From the NCBI RefSeq assembly GCF_029784135.1, contig NC_073746.1:151066556-151130555 (forward strand): a stretch of DNA of 64,000 nt. Reading direction: 5' to 3'. Origin of the DNA: Toxorhynchites rutilus septentrionalis. Taxonomy: Eukaryota; Arthropoda; Insecta; Diptera; Culicidae. This document shows positions 57,775 through 64,000 of this stretch, in pieces (position 1 is the first letter of the stretch; the number at the start of each line of letters is the position of its first letter). The position numbers were made by a program, and so were the translations under genes. The notes below the pieces were generated by a model that was given only the letters and a program-made list of their open reading frames with translations, ran no database searches and was not told the origin of the DNA.

Positions 57775-58320
57775 TTCGCCATATAAATGAAACACAAATG
57801 TCAGCAAAACTCGAGAATTAATCAAGCAACCGAACCCAAAGTTGGCATGTGGAGGTTTTAGGGTGCAATAATCTTTTTCTATGTTGGATAGACACTCCTC
57901 CCCCCTCTCTCTAAGGGGTGCTGCCATACAAATGAAACACAAATTTCAGCATAACTCGAGAATTAAGTGTGAACGTTTTGGGATGCAATAATGTTTCTAT
58001 GTTGGATAGACACCCCTCCCACTTTCTAAGGGAGGAGAGGGGCCGACATGCAAATGAAACACAAATTTCAGCATAACTCGAGAATTAATCAAACATAAGG
58101 GGGATGCTGCGGAACTCACAGAATCAATGTTTCTACAGTGGTTTCACACTCGCATCACTCGAGAAACAATCAGGCAAACGGAACCATATTTGGGATGTGA
58201 GGGTTTTTGGGTACGAGAAATGTTTCTATGATGGTATGACCCTCCCTCCTCTGAAATGGTGAGGGGTCCCATAAAAATATTACACATATTTCAACCAAAC
58301 ATGACAATTGAAAATTTTCG
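57775..58320 (+). repeat. Minisatellite, about four diverged units of 110-140 bp
   Basis: Each unit has AAATGAAACACAAATTTCAGC, then AACTCGAGAATTAA, then GGATAGACACTCCTCCC-like and CTCT.TAAGG words. Units are interrupted and of unequal length. Confidence 0.8.
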
Positions 58321-58490
58321 GAAAACTCTGAAGGGGAATGGGACAATTCGGGTAATTCAATTCCCATATGTTCTATAATTACATAGTGACAAGCGTTGTT
58401 AGTCCATTTGATATTTGCGCCAACTAAATAGATTTTTGTTCGAAAGTGGAAATGGATTCTAAAGTGATAAAACGCAGTCCTATATCTTCT

Positions 58491-58802
58491 TCTATCTATA
58501 TAAAAAAAATGGATCGCCAAATGTGTTGATATGAGCAAAACTCGAAGAAGGAATTATCCGATTTAGGGCTATCTTCATTCTATCATATTTTCTGTATCAA
58601 ACATTTATTCCATTATAATGACGAGTTTTGGTAGAAGTCCTAGGAATTTATATTAAAAGTAAATTGTAAAGGGTCAATTAGAAGATGAATCAATGATCAG
58701 TTCTGCGATTGAACCCATGAACGTGAGTAAGAAAACGTGAATGTTTGGAGGTATTGATAACAAAAAATAAATTTTGGGCGGGACGAAGTTTGCCGGGTTA
58801 GT
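58491..58802 (+). mobile_element. Non-autonomous Helitron, about 312 bp
   Basis: It starts TCTATCTATATAAAAAAAAT and ends GGGCGGGACGAAGTTTGCCG, then GGTTAGT. Both ends match the well-known insect Helitron signature, except that CTAG at the terminus is TTAG. No terminal inverted repeats or target duplication, as expected. Non-coding. Confidence 0.7.
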
Positions 58803-61511
58803 ATTAAATAAAATTTCAATACAAAATCTTGTGAACAATCGACACAACCGGGCATTTTCACTGGTCGGTTCTGTTCTAGTGATAATATAAAAATAAGTTA
58901 TAATAAATAATTAAAAATAAGGTCGGTTCAGTTCTAGTGTTAATATAAAAATAAGTTGAGAAATGACTTTAGGTCCAACATTTTGATAGTTCATTAAAAT
59001 TCAGAAGAAAACATTATGGAGTTCAAATTTTTTTTTTCATGCAGAATTGTCTGACTGTGGGTAAATTTGTGAACTTATAATGCAACCCAGGAACCAATCA
59101 CTAGAGTGCTAAGCGGAAGCACGCACATGAGCCCAAACCGAAAATCTGTCAACACACTCTTCCACTCAAAAAGTAGTAACTCGAATTCCAATAGTTGCAT
59201 GTTCTTGAAATTCCGATGGTGCTTCAACATCCACCGATAGGTGGTTTCCACTACAATGTACTTTTACAAAAAAAAGTGCTGTTTACTTTGAAACGCACCT
59301 TGTACGATCCAACACTATAAAAGTCACTCAACCTGCACATAAATCTTCAAACGTCTCTGTTGGTAAGGCGCTTATAACAACGTAGCGAACACCACAAACA
59401 TCCACATCCCGGATCAACGGATTAAGCACACCACGGTCGCGTCGCTGGCGCTAATGGCAACGAAAACAACGTTAAATCATCAGAACAACAACGGTGTTCC
59501 GTTAGACATTGTTGTTAATCCATCGCGGGAACGAAATAAGTCTTCTGTACCACCAATGAACACATCTCACCGCTTTCTCTCTATCCCCACACACCGCATA
59601 GCTGTAAAATGCCGATGAATCAATCACCCCTCGAAATCAGAGAACACAACACATTAATAACAGCTACAAAAAAATGAAGCAACAGCTTCTTCCACTTTTA
59701 CATTTTTGAACAAATAAAACCAACTCTATTCCGCGCTGCAGCTAAGCCTGATTAAGACCCTCTCGCTGAAATCCTTCTGTTGCACTCGTATCCACCCCCC
59801 GCAAGATGACTCAGTGGACAAAAAACACACATTTCATATTCGATTTTTTTTTTCGTTTCGTTGATAAACTTTCGTTGGTGCTCGTTTACACGCCCAAAGG
59901 AAATCATAAACAACATCCGACTTATTATATTAGGGCACTTAACGGTTCGGCGTAATGCGGAAACGGGAAGAAACTCTACGCGCCCCTCGAGATCGCTCCC
60001 GAAAACACCAATGTGAGAAAATTAAGTTCCAATCCACTTTTGCTGCACCAAACATGACGAGGTTATGTCAGCTTCCTCGCCACAAACTTACACTTATAAA
60101 ACGGCAGAAAATCGATCACTATTGCACGTAATAACGCACCTGAATGTCACTCTTCATTCCGGTTGAACGTCATTTTTTCTTCGAAATCAAAACTGGCTTA
60201 TCACGCGACCGATGGGGCAAATTCCGCTCCACATCGGAGCAATTCCATAAGAGCTTCTGCCACTGTTAATATGCTGCGTCGCCGCGAACTTAAAAATCCC
60301 AACTGAAGTGACGGCATACCTGGGAAACGGTCCCTTCATCACTGCACCTCACAATACAACCGCCCGTGTGGTACGTTCGATCAGAGGTGGCGGCAATGGT
60401 ATTGGTATGCTCCTCGGTGGGCACTTCGCAGAGTTTAGCATTCTGTAACGGTAACAACCGCCAATACCGTCACCACCACTAGTGAACACGAGGTTCCTCT
60501 ACCTTTACCTGCGTGCACCGATGAATAGAACACCTTCTTCATCTACTTATCCAGCGTATTTGTGTATATTATTACTGTTTCCACGAGCGCACGTTTGGAA
60601 TGAATACCAATACACTCTGATCCCCAGAGAGACGATGAATCGCATGCTTTCTTCGATACCTGGCTACTCAGCCCATTCGCGATTGCCTGATGGTTGTATT
60701 TTGTTGATTACTCGACGTGATTTAAAACTCGTGAAATTTCTGCGCTGCTCCATCCGAGTACAACTCGCTGCGATTGATTGTGTGTGCCTGAGTTATTTAT
60801 TCACATTGTTTTTTTTTTTGCTTTTTACATAAAGCTGTTTCTGTGAGATATCATCCATTGCTATTTACGTAGCCTTCAATTGACGAGAGTAAGATTGGAA
60901 GTGATAAAAAGTCAGCGACCCGAATAATATTGTTTTTCGAATGAGTTCACAGTTTGTGATAATACAGGATTATCCATTTCGTGACTCGAAAAACAGTAAC
61001 AAGAGACCTGCCATAAGAGCGATCGACTCTGGACCAGTTTTCTGTAAAATCCGAATTAGCTGTTGTTATCTTCACTTTATTTAAAGAAAAGCAAAAACAG
61101 TAAGAAGTCAGTTGATAGATCATATCTCAGGGAAAACATAGCACTGCATTATGAACGCTTCAAACATGGATCTTTTCAAATGTGGACAATGTCAGACAAA
61201 ACAATAATGCCACACGCTATAGGAAATTTCAAAAAGCGCCCTTACCACCAATTTAGATCATACCTATGCGACACCAAAAGATATATGCGATACGAAACAC
61301 TTTGACGCTGATAATAAATATAGCCCATTTGAGTAGTTTAAATCATCATTGTTTCTCTTTTTTTTTATTTCGAAAATCACAAGCCCTGCTTGTGTTCAGC
61401 GTATTGACCCTGCTTTCGAGCCACAATACGAAATCATATCATATCATGGAGATGTATCTCCTGGAATGGAGTCGGTCTCATTTTCTGGATAAAAAAGATA
61501 ATGAATCAGTA
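58803..61511. other. Mostly unique region, GC-richer at 59.7-60.5 kb
   Basis: 59040-60480 has no similarity to other parts of the window, and its base composition resembles the numb upstream region. GT-type donor words occur on the minus strand (for example CATTCAGGTGCG near 60140). No long ORF. It may hold a non-coding first exon or enhancer of a neighbouring gene, possibly numb. Confidence 0.35.
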
Positions 61512-62468
61512 GGTCGTATGAATAAAAAAAATTATTTACTTATTCTGCCCGTTTCCAAGTAAAGTAAACTTTCCTAGTATTTACTTGAATCCGTATGAAT
61601 AAAAGTTTACTTTACTAATTTGATTTTCGAATTCGAACATAGTTTTTACTTTGTCAAACATCTACCAACAGATTGTTTAGGTTTCGTTTCAAAACATTTT
61701 TTTTTTGGACATAGCGTGAATTCGCGATGAAAAAGGAATAGTGTCGACGTCTGGTGGCGACTTTCAATTAAGGACCATAGTTTGGGTCCCTATCTCGTTA
61801 GTGTAATACCTATCATATTAGAAGACACGAAGCCAGTTTTCAAATGTTGAAATTTGAATGAAAATGTTCACATCATGTTATTTAATCACTTTAAACACTT
61901 TTTTCTGACTTTTATTTAACCCTTTGTCTATACATTTCCAACATCATCGCTGAAACTTTTCATTATAATATAAAGTTGCCTTCAAAAACAATATTCGTAC
62001 CAGATTTTTTCACCACCTGCAAACAAAAGTGTTTTTCATTTAAACAGAATGCCAAATTGGTACGGAAAGGTTATTTTTCATTCATAATTTCATTCCGTCT
62101 GAAAACCAATCAATTTTTTTACGCTCCCCTAAACTAGTAAACAAAGCTCAATGCCATCAATGCGGATCGTTAACTTATTTAACTTCAAGCGCAAGATAGC
62201 AGCATTAAACATAAATCGGATATGACATCAGAACGAATGAATGTGTTTTCAGATCCAAAGTATGCTCATGAGCATACTTGATGATAACGAAGTAAATACT
62301 TGATGAATGCTGTTTTATTCATACGAAATCAGCTAAACATCCATTTTCGAAAAGTAAACACTTTGTTGTTTCTTTTATTCTTACCAAACGTAGTAAAAAC
62401 TTAATCTCACTGCTCGACTGCTCGAATGAAGTAAAGTAAAGGTGAATTTTGTTTTTATTCATACGGCC
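61512..62468. mobile_element. 957-bp MITE with GG(T/C)CGTATGAATAAAA ends, carrying a nested repeat
   Basis: The right end TTTTTATTCATACGGCC is the inverse of GGTCGTATGAATAAAA at the left, with TA on both sides. Several AAGTAAAGTAAAC words follow inside both ends. The middle (61723-62172) is a copy of the 52920 repeat, which probably inserted into it. Confidence 0.75.
61723..62172 (+). repeat. Dispersed repeat beginning GCGATGAAAAA, copy 2
   Basis: Same order of blocks as 52920-53340, including GTGTCGACGTCTGGTGGCGA at 61741. Confidence 0.75.
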
Positions 62469-62499
62469 TAGTATCTTTATACTCATGAAAACATAATGC

Positions 62500-62760
62500 T
62501 ACCACATGCGGAATGGGAAATATCGCTGAAATGGCAGTTTATGCACGATGATTACCCTAAGCGTACATCCCGCACTGTAGAGAAGTGGTTTCAGGATCAT
62601 TAAATTGATGTTTTGCAATGATCGGCCTAGTCTCCGATCAAATCCGATAGAAATCCCGTGGCAAATTGTCAACAAGTTCGTAGACCTGTGGATACAAAGA
62701 ATAAAGAATAACCGCGGAGAAAATCCAGGAAGCAAGGTATGCTGTCTCCGGGATTGACTT
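62500..62760 (+). pseudogene. Tc1-type transposase C-terminal fragment
   Basis: The plus strand reads MPHAEWEISLKWQFMHDDYP, then KRTSRTVEKWFQDH, and after a shift SPIKSDRNPV-like and ANCQQVRRPVDT. This corresponds to the Tc1 region before and around the last catalytic residue. Two stops. Confidence 0.6.
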
Positions 62761-62859
62761 CATTAGGTTACGGTACATACTGATAGGCTGAACCGCAAAG
62801 GTAACCTCGTGAAGTCAATCCAGAAGAGAGTGCATGAAAGCATCCGGAGATTATACGGT

Positions 62860-63101
62860 AATACCACCAAATGATGTCCCTAGCAAGTACAGATTCGTTT
62901 TTGCCGATAAATTTGCAACAACGCTTATGATCTGACAGAGATATTTGCAGCTGCGGATGAGAAATCCAGGTTTTCGGGACAGACAAGACTATGGATTCCA
63001 CAATGTACAAGGTGTGTCTGATAACTGCATTCTTCCGTATATTATAGCACACAATGGACCTGTAAAGTTTCGGCATAATTTAGCAAGCTGCCACTACAGT
63101 A
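62860..63101 (+). pseudogene. Diverged DD37E transposase fragment, interrupted at the second catalytic Asp
   Basis: The plus-strand 62880-63101 reads KYRFVFADKFATTLM and NCILPYIIAHNGPVKF, then RHNLASCHYSK. It parallels the DD37E order (ECLQKRLLPLLKQ, EGPTIFWPDLASCHYSK) but is too diverged to be the same family. It stops exactly where the next DD37E element is inserted (TA of the Ser-Lys codons AGT-AAA). Confidence 0.6.
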
Positions 63102-64000
63102 AAGGGTGTGTCACATCAAATTGCATCACGGAAAAAACGCTGTAGAAATTCGCCTAGTAGACCGATCCTTTTGAAAATTTCAGACAGTAAAATAAAAACT
63201 ATTAAACAACTTTTGGCATTTTCTTTTTATTCATATTTCGAGCCCAAGCCCGTATGCTCGCACCTTCTTCTTTACCCCGTCCATAAGGTTCTGTACAACG
63301 TCAGGTTGTAGTTTTTTTTTAACAGAAACCTATTTTCTCTTGAAGTCCGCCTCCGATTTGACAACTTTTGGGTTCTTCCGGAGGGCCTGCTTCATAATCG
63401 CCCAATATTTCTCTATTGGGCGAAGCTCCGGCGCGTTGGGCGGGTTCATTTCCTTTGGCACGAAGGTGACCTCGTTGGCTTCGTACCACTCCAACACGTC
63501 CTTTGAATAGTGGCACGAAGCGAGATCCGGCCAGAAGATGGTCGGGCCCTCGTGCTGCTTCAATAGTGGTAGTAAGCGCTTCTGTAGGCACTCCATAAGG
63601 TAAACCCTCCTGTTTACCGTGCCGGTCATCACGAAGGGGGGCGCTCCGCTTTCCGCAAGAGCAGATCGCTTGCCACACCATGTACTTTTTGGCAAACTTG
63701 AATAGTTTCTGCTTGCGAATCTCCTCCGGAACGCTGAATTTGTCCTCTGCGGAGAAGAACAACTGGCCCGGCAGCTGACGAAAGTCCGCTTTGACGTAGG
63801 TTTCTTCGTCCATTACCAGGCAATGCGGCTTCGTCAACATTTCGGTGCACAGCTTCCGGGCTCGCGTCTTCCCCACCATGTTTTACCTTTCGTCGCGGTT
63901 AGGAGCCTTCTGAACCTTGTATGTACGCAGGCCCTCCCGCTGCTTGGTCCGCTGGACGAATCAACTTGACAAATTCAGCTTATTGGCGACATCCCGGACT
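63102..64000 (-). mobile_element. DD37E mariner-type element, copy 2, cut by the window end
   Basis: Terminal repeat AAGGGTGTGTCACATCAAAT follows TA (63100-63101) and is identical to the ends of the 32283-33518 element. The other end lies beyond 64000. Confidence 0.95.
63330..64000 (-). pseudogene. DD37E transposase, frameshifted and incomplete in the window
   Basis: The minus strand holds QRTKQREGLRTYKVQKAPNR at the window edge. Then come CLVMDEETYVKADFRQLPG, the segment KLFKFAKKYMVWQAICSCG that is missing from the 32-kb copy, and FWPDLASCHYSKDVLEWYEA and ELRPIEKYWA. Frameshifts near 63890 and 63650 break it. The two copies have independent lesions. Confidence 0.9.

Noticed and set aside
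60482..60832. 116-codon plus-strand ORF
   Set aside because: No domain, no start context, and the composition looks random with a terminal poly-T run.

Overview
The window looks like a culicine mosquito genome, most likely Aedes aegypti or a close relative. It is AT-rich and gene-poor, with nested DNA transposons and miniature inverted-repeat elements (MITEs), tRNA-derived SINEs and broken non-LTR retrotransposons. The few host exons are widely spaced. Species is inferred from repeat style and from gene content, since the encoded Numb is clearly insect; no search was run.

Two host genes can be read with confidence. (1) Plus strand, exons between 14744 and 24844: the 3' part of a secreted-type fasciclin (FAS1) domain protein. 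It has a very long Gln/Pro-rich and coiled-coil N-terminal exon, two FAS1 domains over five exons, and a 6.3 kb intron filled with repeats; the first exon(s) are not identified. (2) Minus strand, 47679 to 45876: numb, complete in three coding exons (546 aa), with PTB domain, DPF and NPF motifs. A unique GC-richer stretch upstream may be its promoter. A 3'-UTR-like region far downstream (about 40.0-41.3 kb) may be its distal 3' end.

The rest, region by region. 0.2-0.5 kb: dimeric tandem repeat. 0.8 kb: SINE head. 2.9-4.5 kb: two MITEs. 4.6-7.1 kb: a locus with two broken histone H2A genes, three histone-type 3' stem-loops (one inverted) and repeat pieces. 7.4-13.5 kb: palindromic MITE, non-LTR pieces and a Tc1-like element with double (IR/DR) terminal repeats inside a larger inverted repeat. 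18-22.3 kb: MITE, mariner remnants and a Helitron end, all in the FAS1 intron. 25.4-29.4 kb: a broken EN/RT retrotransposon. 29.8-31.1 kb: a full-length DD34D mariner with one frameshift. 32.3-33.5 kb: a DD37E mariner. 33.7-35.1 kb: a 3-unit tandem array with a TTAA-flanked insertion. 41.3-43.0 kb: a mariner split by a pogo-like MITE. 44.2-45.5 kb: a Tc1/mariner remnant split by a MITE with 9-bp target duplications. 48.7-58.8 kb: more repeats, a SINE with clear target duplication and a Helitron. 59-61.5 kb: unique sequence. 61.5-64 kb: nested MITE, Tc1 and DD37E elements, the last running off the window end.

The best candidate for an undescribed system is the histone-carrying repeat locus. 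Two H2A-derived ORFs share the same non-canonical tail after the KTRI segment and keep histone-type stem-loops with purine-rich downstream elements. The locus is bracketed by inverted copies of a GACGTAG-type motif that recurs in at least nine places in the window.
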